Origin: Fimenecus sp045595185
GTDB taxonomy: Bacteria > Bacillota > Clostridia > Oscillospirales > Acutalibacteraceae
Assembly: GCA_045595185.1 (NCBI GenBank)
Contig: JAZNZX010000074.1
Coordinates: 1 to 64,000 of the forward strand
DNA: 64,000 bases
Direction of reading: 5' to 3'
Part shown: positions 32,380-39,746 of the stretch, in pieces
Numbering within the stretch: the stretch's first letter is position 1
Layout of the letters: each line of letters begins with the position of its first letter
The notes under the pieces: model-generated
Told to the model about the DNA's origin: nothing
Databases searched by the model: none
The model's input: only the letters and a program-made list of their open reading frames with translations
Program-made: the position numbers and the translations under genes

Positions 32380-33526
32380 TATATTGTTTACGGTAGTTCT
32401 TTCATTAGTATTGTTTTTTCTTTCTTATAATGCAGTTAATAATTATTATGACGAAAAAGAAAGAAAAACTATTGAGGACTCAAAGCCCACAGTACAGGAA
32501 ATAACTGAATTTCAGACTTTGTTGGACGAAAATACCTACTATTATTACAACCAATTAGATGATATTGATAAGGAAGTTTATGTTACTTTGTATTCAGCAC
32601 TTATGAGTTTTGATGATTCAGTTATTCTTCCGACTGATGAAAATACACTAATGGAATTATATACTGCAGTTTTGTATGATAATCCCCATATTTTCTGGGT
32701 TGAACACGACTATTCGTATGTAATAAATGAGTTTTCAATTAGATTTACACCGAACTATCGCTATGAAGAAGCTGAGGTACAGACAATCAGTAATCAGATA
32801 GAAGACAAAATCAATGAAATTACAGATGTTGCTGATGATTTTTCATCTGATTATGAAAAGGAATTGTACATTCACGATTACGTGTGCAACAATACCGTGT
32901 ATGATGAAAATGTTGACGGTGACTCCGTTTATGATGTGCTTATAAATGGAAAAGCTGTTTGTGAGGGCTATTCAAAAGCAGTTCAGATTCTTCTTGATGC
33001 ACTTGATATTGATAACTATCTTGTTGTCGGTGAAAGCGTTTTTGAAGGCGAATTAGGACCGCATATGTGGAATGTTGTAACCGTTGACGGACTGAACTAT
33101 CACCTTGATTCCACATGGAATGATAGTGATGAGGATAATGGTATCCACTATTTTTACTTTAATGTTACGGATGAAGTGATTTCAGAGGACCATTTCAGTC
33201 TTTCACCTGCTGATAACAACTGCATTTCTGAAATTGCTAATTATCATACCTACAATAATCTTGTTTTTGATAGTTTTAACGGTTTTGATGAGCATATAAA
33301 CAGAAGTGCCGATACACTTAAAAATGGTGAAAATGAAGTTGTCTTTGTATTCAGGAATACTGATGGTTACAAAAAAGCACATTCATATATTGAAAAGGAT
33401 AATGGCTTTTTCCGTTATGTTACGGAAAGTGTCAGACGAAGCGGAAGAAGAATTGACACATCAGAAATAAGCTATATTACAATTGATGAACATAATTACC
33501 TTTGTGTAATCTTTAAAGAAGGTTGA
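32363..33526 (+). CDS. Membrane-anchored transglutaminase-like protein
   Basis: 387 residues. An N-terminal membrane helix (about 7-24) is followed by an external region. The transglutaminase-like core has the catalytic Cys in INGKAVCEGYSKAVQ (about 201), His in PHMWNVVTVDG (about 234) and Asp in YHLDSTWND (about 249), so the triad is complete. Such proteins act as cysteine proteases or cross-linkers at the cell surface; the substrate is unknown. It overlaps the LCP-like gene by 17 bases, with SD GGAGG. Confidence 0.85.
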   Translation: MKRIRDILFTVVLSLVLFFLSYNAVNNYYDEKERKTIEDSKPTVQEITEFQTLLDENTYYYYNQLDDIDKEVYVTLYSALMSFDDSVILPTDENTLMELYTAVLYDNPHIFWVEHDYSYVINEFSIRFTPNYRYEEAEVQTISNQIEDKINEITDVADDFSSDYEKELYIHDYVCNNTVYDENVDGDSVYDVLINGKAVCEGYSKAVQILLDALDIDNYLVVGESVFEGELGPHMWNVVTVDGLNYHLDSTWNDSDEDNGIHYFYFNVTDEVISEDHFSLSPADNNCISEIANYHTYNNLVFDSFNGFDEHINRSADTLKNGENEVVFVFRNTDGYKKAHSYIEKDNGFFRYVTESVRRSGRRIDTSEISYITIDEHNYLCVIFKEG

Positions 33527-33530
33527 TAAA

Positions 33531-34094
33531 ATGGACAAACAAAGAATAGAAAATGCTTTTCGTGAAATTTTACTTGCGATAGGTGAAGACCCTGACAGAG
33601 AAGGTCTCCAGGAAACGCCTAAAAGAGTTGCAAATATGTATGAAGAAATCTTTTCAGGACTTTCAGAAAACCCTGAAAAACACCTTAAAATGTTTCGTGA
33701 AGGACAAAGTGATGAAATAGTTATTGTTCGTGATATTCCTATGTATTCAATGTGCGAGCATCACTTTTTGCCTTTTGTCGGTAAAGCACATATTGCATAT
33801 ATACCAAATGATGACGGACTCGTAATCGGTCTTTCAAAGCTTGCAAGAATAGTTAATACTTATGCTCGTCGTCCTCAGCTTCAGGAACGACTTACTGCAC
33901 AGATTGCCGATTTTATTCAGAAAGAAATGAATCCTAAAGGTGTTGCAGTTGTTGTTGAAGCAGAGCACCTTTGTATGACAATGCGTGGAATCAAAGCGGC
34001 AGGCTCACAGACACAGACGTCTGCAATAAGAGGAACAATGCGAAAGGATGCAAGAACAAGAGCCGAGGTTATGACTCTTTTGGGAATAAGATGA
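33531..34094 (+). CDS. folE: GTP cyclohydrolase I
   Basis: 187 residues, type IA. It converts GTP to dihydroneopterin triphosphate. Zinc ligands are Cys and His in MCEHHFLPF (about 75-83) and Cys in EHLCMTMRG (about 145-153). LSKLARIVNTYARRPQLQERLT is the pterin-site signature. First of four consecutive folate genes. Confidence 0.97.
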   Translation: MDKQRIENAFREILLAIGEDPDREGLQETPKRVANMYEEIFSGLSENPEKHLKMFREGQSDEIVIVRDIPMYSMCEHHFLPFVGKAHIAYIPNDDGLVIGLSKLARIVNTYARRPQLQERLTAQIADFIQKEMNPKGVAVVVEAEHLCMTMRGIKAAGSQTQTSAIRGTMRKDARTRAEVMTLLGIR

Positions 34095-34918
34095 TTTTTT
34101 CAGGTAAGAAATTCAGTTTGGAATTGGGTAAAAAAACATATGTGATGGGTATTCTCAATGTTACCGATGATTCTTTTTTTGACGGTGGAAAATATAATTC
34201 ACCAGAAAAGGCTTTGGAACACGCTAAAAGAATGCTAAAAGAAGGTGCTGATATTATTGATATCGGTGCTCACTCAACACGCCCGAATCACAGGAGTTTA
34301 ACTGCTGATGAAGAACTTGAGATTATTAAGAAATATCTTCCTTTGATTTATAACGAAACCGAAGCTGTTATTTCAGTTGATACATTTTATCCTTCAGTAG
34401 CAAGGTATGCACTCCAGAACGGTGCATCAATCATAAATGATGTAAGTGGCAATTTTAATGAAAAAATGGCACAGCTTGTCAAGGAGTACAATTGCGGTTG
34501 GATTGTTACCCATACAGGCGGTGGCGACTCATCCACAATTCCTGAATATAAGAATGATATAATAACTGAAGTCAGCGATTATTTTACTGATATACTGAAC
34601 AAATGCAGTTGTTTCGGAATCAATAAAAATCAATTATGTCTTGATGTCGGTATTGGTTTCGGAAAAACATATGAACACAATCTTGAACTTATAAAAAAGC
34701 TTAAAGAAGTCAAGGTCAACGATGTTGCTATGCTTATGGCACTTTCATCAAAACGCGTTGTTAAGATGTCAACTGAAGCGGAAAATGATGACCTTGTGTA
34801 TGGCACAATAGCAGGAAATGTTATTGCAATTTTAGGTGGAGCAGATATTATTCGTGTTCATAATGTTAAAGAAAATGTTCTGTCGTGTAAAATGGCAGAT
34901 AAGGTTTTAAGAGGTTAA
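34091..34918 (+). CDS. folP: Dihydropteroate synthase
   Basis: 275 residues from the ATG at 34091, which overlaps the folE stop (ATGA). The target of sulfonamides, it joins pABA to dihydropterin pyrophosphate. Signatures: VMGILNVTDDSFFDGGKY (about 18-35), GADIIDIGAHSTRPNH (about 55-70; most homologues have GGESTRPG), SVDTFYPSVARYAL, INDVSG and a C-terminal IIRVHNVKE. A longer upstream frame into folE has no SD. Confidence 0.95.
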   Translation: MIFSGKKFSLELGKKTYVMGILNVTDDSFFDGGKYNSPEKALEHAKRMLKEGADIIDIGAHSTRPNHRSLTADEELEIIKKYLPLIYNETEAVISVDTFYPSVARYALQNGASIINDVSGNFNEKMAQLVKEYNCGWIVTHTGGGDSSTIPEYKNDIITEVSDYFTDILNKCSCFGINKNQLCLDVGIGFGKTYEHNLELIKKLKEVKVNDVAMLMALSSKRVVKMSTEAENDDLVYGTIAGNVIAILGGADIIRVHNVKENVLSCKMADKVLRG

Positions 34919-34919
34919 T

Positions 34920-35282
34920 ATGGATAAAATTATTGTAAAAGATTTGAAATTATTCTGTTATCACGGTGTTAATCCTGAAGAAAAGGAAAACGGACAGAAT
35001 TTTGTTTTTGACATTGAAGCAGGTGTTGACTTGAAAACACCTTGTATGACAGATAATGTTGACGATACAGTCAGTTATGCAAAGATTATCAAAACAGTTC
35101 GCAGAGTTGCACAAAGCGAAAAGAACGATTTGCTTGAACGTGTTGCCCAAAGGGTAGCAGATGAATTGTTTTCCGAATTTGACAAAATCAATTCATTGGT
35201 TATTACATTAAAAAAGCCTGAAGCACCGATAAAAGCCGACTTTCAGTATGTTGCTGTAATAATTGAGAGGTCAAGGGAATGA
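34920..35282 (+). CDS. folB: Dihydroneopterin aldolase
   Basis: 120 residues. It cleaves dihydroneopterin to 6-hydroxymethyl-dihydropterin. Family features: IIVKDLKLFCYHGVNPEEKE with the catalytic Glu/His region, DTVSYAKIIKTV (about 45-56) and the terminal KKPEAPIKADFQYVAV with the catalytic Lys. It begins one base after the folP stop. Confidence 0.95.
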   Translation: MDKIIVKDLKLFCYHGVNPEEKENGQNFVFDIEAGVDLKTPCMTDNVDDTVSYAKIIKTVRRVAQSEKNDLLERVAQRVADELFSEFDKINSLVITLKKPEAPIKADFQYVAVIIERSRE

Positions 35283-35770
35283 AAGCGTATTTAGGAATAG
35301 GCACAAATATCGGCGACAGAATGAAAAATCTTCAGGATTCAATTGATTCCTTGAATCTTCTGCCCTTGACACAGGTCACTGATGTATCGGATGTTTATGA
35401 AACTGACCCTGTCGGTTATGAAAATCAGGACAACTTTCTTAACATCGTTGTTGAGGTGGAAACAGAACTTAATCCACATAATCTTTTAGGTGCGGCTTTA
35501 GGTGTGGAGGCAGGTCTTGGCAGAGTAAGAACTATTAAAAACGGTCCTCGTATTATCGATATCGACCTTTTGCTCTATGAAAAAGAAATAACAGAGTCTG
35601 AAACATTGATTCTGCCTCATCCTCGGATGATGGAAAGAAATTTTGTTTTAAAGCCTTTGCTTGACCTTGATTTTAATAATACGGTCATAAATAGGGAACA
35701 GGTTATTGAAAAGGTCAGTGATGACGGTGTAAGACCGTTTTGTTCAAGGGATGAACTTCGTATAAAATAA
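35279..35770 (+). CDS. folK: 2-amino-4-hydroxy-6-hydroxymethyldihydropteridine diphosphokinase
   Basis: 163 residues. It pyrophosphorylates hydroxymethyl-dihydropterin for FolP. GIGTNIGDRMKNLQ replaces the usual LGSNLGDR; YETDPVGYENQDNFLN, LGRVRTIKNGPRIIDIDLLLY and LPHPRMMERNFVLKPL are all intact (the last two hold the metal and ATP ligands). The ATG overlaps the folB stop by four bases. Confidence 0.96.
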   Translation: MKAYLGIGTNIGDRMKNLQDSIDSLNLLPLTQVTDVSDVYETDPVGYENQDNFLNIVVEVETELNPHNLLGAALGVEAGLGRVRTIKNGPRIIDIDLLLYEKEITESETLILPHPRMMERNFVLKPLLDLDFNNTVINREQVIEKVSDDGVRPFCSRDELRIK

Positions 35771-36663
35771 TGAGTGTTGGGTGTATTATGAATTTTGTGA
35801 TAATGGATTTAGAGTGGAACAACTCTTTCAATAAATTAACAAAAAAATTTATGAACGAAATCATTGAAGTCGGTGCAGTTAAGCTTGATAGTGAGCTAAA
35901 ATTTGTAGATGAGTTTTCAGAGCTTATCCGACCTGTTGTTTCAAAAAAACTTCGTTCAAAAATTAAAAATCTTACAAACATTTCCAATGAAGAGGTTCGT
36001 ACAGGAAGACCTTTTGCCGATGTTATAAATGACTTTGCAGAATGGGTAGGGGACGATGCTGTTGTAATGTCCTGGGGGGACACTGACTTGCGTACGCTTC
36101 TTTCAAACTGCAAATGGTTTTTTAAGGAAGAAAAAGTCAGCTTTATAAAAAAATATGCCGACCTGCAAAAGTATTGTCAATGCTTTATCAATATGGAAAA
36201 TGTTCAACAGGCAGGACTTTCTTATGCTGCAGGATGTTTAGGCATTGACCCTGAAAAATATCCTCATCACAGAGCACTTGACGACAGTATTCTCAGTGCA
36301 GAATGCTTTAAAAAGGTTTATGACGAAGAAAAGTTCAGCGATTTTATAAAAAATTGTGACGGAGATTTTTACGGTAGATTAAATTTCAAACCATATGTCA
36401 TTAAGAATAAAAGTGACCCGTTAATTGACCAGAATCAGTTTAATTGCTTCTGCGAAATCTGTGGTGGAAAGGTTGAAACAATTAAAAAGTGGAAATTTAT
36501 GAATCAGTCTTTTCGTGGAATTTTCTATTGCGCAAATTGTGACCGTGAATTTAAAGTAAGCCTTCGTTTTAAAAAGTATTATGACTACATAGATATAAAA
36601 CGAAGCTGTTCCGAGGTAGTTCATTCCAAGGAAGAACCCAAAATAATAGAAGAACAAGCATAA
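35770..36663 (+). CDS. DEDDh 3'-5' exonuclease with C-terminal zinc ribbon
   Basis: 297 residues; the ATG overlaps the folK stop (TAATG), and a Met at 35788, right before the domain, is an alternative start. RNase T/DnaQ-type exonuclease: FVIMDLEWN (D-x-E), MSWGDTDLRTL (second Asp) and HHRALDDSILSAE (H-x4-D), so all four metal and catalytic residues are present. After about residue 220 a Cys-x2-Cys (CEICGG) and a second Cys-x2-Cys (YCANCDREF) form a predicted zinc ribbon. Substrate (RNA or DNA) unknown. It ends the folate operon. Confidence 0.85.
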   Translation: MSVGCIMNFVIMDLEWNNSFNKLTKKFMNEIIEVGAVKLDSELKFVDEFSELIRPVVSKKLRSKIKNLTNISNEEVRTGRPFADVINDFAEWVGDDAVVMSWGDTDLRTLLSNCKWFFKEEKVSFIKKYADLQKYCQCFINMENVQQAGLSYAAGCLGIDPEKYPHHRALDDSILSAECFKKVYDEEKFSDFIKNCDGDFYGRLNFKPYVIKNKSDPLIDQNQFNCFCEICGGKVETIKKWKFMNQSFRGIFYCANCDREFKVSLRFKKYYDYIDIKRSCSEVVHSKEEPKIIEEQA

Positions 36664-36664
36664 A

Positions 36665-36700
36665 AAATCCCTTGTAGTGAGTTTTCACTACAAGGGATTT
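36665..36700 (+). terminator. Terminator of the folate/exonuclease operon
   Basis: Perfect 16-bp stem (36665-36680/36685-36700), four-base GTTT loop, ending GGGATTT with AAAGTTTG behind. Confidence 0.8.
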
Positions 36701-36739
36701 AAAGTTTGTTATTTTGAATAAAGTAACCGCGTAGTGGCA

Positions 36740-36962
36740 CTCGGCTCCCCTGAAAGGGCGCGGGCATCCGGAGGATGCCGAATTAGCGCTGTCTGAGTCG
36801 GTTGGCGAGTAATGGAGCTGGCAAATACATAGCATTTGACTGAGGGGTTTGTTCATTTTATTGCTTACTGATAGAGAACTTTATAACCCCTCTGTCAACT
36901 TTGTTGACATCTCCCCTTCCAGGGGAGACAAGAAATTAAATCATCCCAATAAACTCCAATTT
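36740..36962. mobile_element. MITE-like element copy with shared internal modules
   Basis: The right end, inverted, reads AAATTGGAGTTTATTGGG (36945-36962), the same end motif as at 5183 and 10943. Module 36756-36819 matches the reverse complement of about 5068-5131 at roughly 85% (shared GGATGCCGAATTAGC and GGCGAGTAATGGAG). CTCCCCT/AGGGGAG hairpins near 36746 and 36911 match the interior of 10943-11038. The left end motif is not clear, so the boundary at 36740 is approximate. Confidence 0.55.
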
Positions 36963-37110
36963 ATGAGGTCATTCTGAGCGTACGCGAGGAATCTCACATC
37001 CTCAACTATGAGACCCTTCACTGCGTTCACGGTGACCGATACTTTTCGGTGGGAGCAAGCTACGCCATATCGTGTTCAATTAAACCACAACGGGTCGCTG
37101 AGGTCAGCGA
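36963..37110. repeat. Second intergenic repeat unit
   Basis: Between the previous element and the serA terminator lies a G+C-richer non-coding block. It has local dyads (GAGGAATCTCACATCCTC, ATGAGACCC, GTCGCTGAGGTCAGCGAC) and starts with ATTCTGAGCGTACGCGAGG, resembling interspersed palindromic repeats of clostridial genomes. That resemblance is from memory, not from a search. Confidence 0.4.
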
Positions 37111-37155
37111 CCACTATATTGATAACTACATTGGTTATCTTTTTACAATATTATA

Positions 37156-37189
37156 AAAATCCCTGTAACCGTTTGGTTACAGGGATTTT
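37156..37189 (-). terminator. Terminator of the serC-serA operon
   Basis: 15-bp perfect stem AAAATCCCTGTAACC/GGTTACAGGGATTTT (37156-37170/37175-37189), four-base loop; the minus-strand tail is TTTTATAATATTG. Confidence 0.85.
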
Positions 37190-37213
37190 GCTGTATAAAT
37201 TTGTTATTATAAA

Positions 37214-38377
37214 TTATTTAATAACTCTGATACGGATAATACCGTTAATCTTCTTCAATGCTTCAATAGCTTCAGGTGATGCTTTTGTGTCAGAATCAAT
37301 TACTGTGTAAGCGTATTCACCCTTTGATTTGTTAACCATATTATCGATGTTAACTTCTTCATTAGCAAATGCAGATGTGATTTTGCTAACAATACCTGAA
37401 ATATTCTTGTGCATAATTGTGATTCTGTGCTTGTCACATTTACCGATTGAAACAGCAGGGTAGTTAACAGAATTGATGATTGAACCGTTTTCAAGGTAAT
37501 CAGCAACCTGTTCAACAGCCATAACTGCACAGTTGTCTTCTGATTCAGGAGTTGATGCACCAAGGTGAGGAATTGCAATAACACCTGTTGCACCGATTAC
37601 TGCATCGTTAGGAAAGTCAGTAACATATGCTGCAACCTTACCATTTTCAAGAGCAGAAAGGATGCTTTCTGTATCAACAAGCTCACCACGTGCAAAATTG
37701 AGAATTCTTACTTCATCCTTCATTGTAGCAATTGTATCAGCATTGATAAGACCTCTTGTTGAATCGTTGAGAGGTAAATGAAGTGTAATGTAATCACTTT
37801 CTGCATAAATTGTGTTAAGGTTATCAGTAAGCTTAACATGGTGATTAAGTGTAATACTCTGTGTAACTGAAAGGTATGGGTCGTAACCGATAACGCTCAT
37901 ACCGAGTGCTGCAGCAGCATTAGCAACAAGAATACCGATAGCACCAAGACCGATAACACCAAGAGTCTTACCCTTGATTTCAGGACCGGCAAAAGCACTC
38001 TTGCCTTTTTCAACATCCTTTGGAACTGTGTCACCATTACCCTTTAATGTTTTTGCCCATTCAATTGCAGGAATAACCTTTCTTGATGAAAGGAAAAGAC
38101 CTGTAAGAACAAGCTCCTTAACAGCATTTGCGTTAGCACCGGGTGTGTTGAAAACAACAATACCTGCTTCACTACATTTGTCAATAGGAATATTGTTAAC
38201 ACCTGCACCTGCACGTGCAATAGCAAGTGTATTTGCCTCAAATTCCATATCGTGCATTGATGCTGAACGAACAAGAATAGCATCAGGATTCTTAGCATCA
38301 GTAGCACATGTGTATTCATCACTGAAACGGCAAAGACCTGTTTCAGAAATTTTATTTAAAGTTAAAATGTTATACAT
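37214..38377 (-). CDS. serA: D-3-phosphoglycerate dehydrogenase
   Basis: 387 residues, the short form with one C-terminal ACT-like domain. First step of serine synthesis. NAD site GVIGLGAIGILVANAAAALG (about 140-159), catalytic Arg region LNFARGELVDTE (about 230), and the His of AIPHLGASTPESEDNCA (about 280). The ACT region (RITIMHKNISGIVSKITSAF) starts near 317 and may sense serine. It begins 12 bases after serC. Confidence 0.96.
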   Translation of the reverse strand: MYNILTLNKISETGLCRFSDEYTCATDAKNPDAILVRSASMHDMEFEANTLAIARAGAGVNNIPIDKCSEAGIVVFNTPGANANAVKELVLTGLFLSSRKVIPAIEWAKTLKGNGDTVPKDVEKGKSAFAGPEIKGKTLGVIGLGAIGILVANAAAALGMSVIGYDPYLSVTQSITLNHHVKLTDNLNTIYAESDYITLHLPLNDSTRGLINADTIATMKDEVRILNFARGELVDTESILSALENGKVAAYVTDFPNDAVIGATGVIAIPHLGASTPESEDNCAVMAVEQVADYLENGSIINSVNYPAVSIGKCDKHRITIMHKNISGIVSKITSAFANEEVNIDNMVNKSKGEYAYTVIDSDTKASPEAIEALKKINGIIRIRVIK

Positions 38378-38389
38378 ACTATATTCTCC

Positions 38390-39472
38390 TTATGAATTTG
38401 CTTTTTCAAATTCAGCCATAAATTCAACAAGCTTTTCTACACCTTCAACAGGCATTGCGTTGTAGATAGATGCTCTCATACCACCAACTGAACGGTGACC
38501 CTTAAGGTTAACAAAACCTGCTTCAGTTGCTTCCTTAATGAACTTTGCATTAAGTTCTTCACTGTCTGTAACGAAAGGAACATTCATAAGTGAACGGTCT
38601 TCAGGAACAACAGTACCCTTGAACATCTTGCTGTTATCAAGGAAATCATAAAGAATCTTAGCCTTCTTTACATTTCTTTCCTTAATAGCTTCAAGTCCGC
38701 CCATTTCCTTGAGCCATTCAAGAACAAGCTTACAAATATAAATTGTATAGCAAGGTGGTGTATTGTAAAGTGAATCGTTATCAGCCATAATCTGATAGTT
38801 GAGCATTGTCGGTGTAATGTCTCTTGCATTACCGAGCATATCCTCACGGATAATACAGATTGTAAGACCTGCAGGAGCAACATTCTTCTGTGCACCGCCA
38901 TATACCATTGCAAATTTTGAAATATCAAGTGGCTCTGAAAGGAAGCATGATGAAACGTCAGCAATAAGCGGAACATCACCTGTGTCAGGAAGCTCGTGAT
39001 AAACTGTACCGTAAATTGTGTTGTTCATACAGATGTAGAAGTAGTCAGCATCCTTTGTAAACTCATTCTTATCAAGCTTCGGAATGTATGAGAATGTCTT
39101 GTCAGCTGATGAAGCAACTGCTTTACATTCACCGTATTTCTGTGCCTCCTGATAAGCCTTTTTAGCCCACTGACCTGTGATTACAAAGTCAGCCTTACCG
39201 TTTTTGTTCATAAAGTTAAGAGGAATTGCTGCAAACTGTGTTGAAGCACCGCCCTGTAAGAAAAGAACCTTATAATTTTCAGGAATATTATAAAGTTCGC
39301 GAAGAAGCTGTTCAGCGCCTTTGATGATTGAGTCATAAACCTTTGAACGGTGACTCATTTCCATAACTGACTGACCGCTGCCTTCATAATCAAGCATTTC
39401 TGCAGCAGCTTTTTTCAAAACTTCTTCAGGAAGCATTGAAGGACCTGCTGAAAAATTATAAACTCTTGCCAT
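38390..39472 (-). CDS. serC: Phosphoserine aminotransferase
   Basis: 360 residues from the ATG at 39472 (GGAGG seven to eight bases upstream); a longer frame to 39535 lies upstream of the SD and is not used. A PLP enzyme making phosphoserine: YNFSAGPSMLPEEVL at the start, FLQGGASTQFAAIPLNF (phosphate cup), DVSSCFLSEPLDIS and the PLP Lys in YGGAQKNVAPAGL (about 194). First gene of serC-serA; serB is not nearby. Confidence 0.97.
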   Translation of the reverse strand: MARVYNFSAGPSMLPEEVLKKAAAEMLDYEGSGQSVMEMSHRSKVYDSIIKGAEQLLRELYNIPENYKVLFLQGGASTQFAAIPLNFMNKNGKADFVITGQWAKKAYQEAQKYGECKAVASSADKTFSYIPKLDKNEFTKDADYFYICMNNTIYGTVYHELPDTGDVPLIADVSSCFLSEPLDISKFAMVYGGAQKNVAPAGLTICIIREDMLGNARDITPTMLNYQIMADNDSLYNTPPCYTIYICKLVLEWLKEMGGLEAIKERNVKKAKILYDFLDNSKMFKGTVVPEDRSLMNVPFVTDSEELNAKFIKEATEAGFVNLKGHRSVGGMRASIYNAMPVEGVEKLVEFMAEFEKANS

Positions 39473-39535
39473 AATAATTACCTCCAAAAAGTAAAAATTG
39501 TAATTTATTTTGTTAAAAATCAAAACATTGTTCAA

Positions 39536-39565
39536 ATTATAGCAAATATAATATTAAAAAGTCAA
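39536..39565 (-). promoter_or_regulatory. Promoter of serC-serA
   Basis: TTGACT (39560-39565), 18-base spacer, TATAAT (39536-39541) on the minus strand. Confidence 0.7.
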
Positions 39566-39685
39566 TAGATTGACATAAAAATAACAATCTTTTTTATAAT
39601 TTTCTTTACAAAAGCAAAAAACTTGTTAATATTTTTAACAAACTTAAGTCAAATTCTAAAATATCAAAATTTTTTACAGTATTTC

Positions 39686-39714
39686 TTGCAGTAATTTGTA
39701 TTTTATTATATAAT
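39686..39714 (+). promoter_or_regulatory. lon promoter
   Basis: TTGCAG (39686-39691), 17-base spacer, TATAAT (39709-39714). The leader to the lon start is only about 25 bases. No CIRCE or CtsR-type operator is apparent. Confidence 0.65.
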
Positions 39715-39746
39715 ATAAGTTCATAATAGGAGTGATATGTACAAAA

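Noticed and set aside
37008..37310. Plus-strand open frame of 100 codons
   Set aside because: It runs through intergenic repeats and the serA terminator into the serA 3' end antisense; no SD and no family resemblance.
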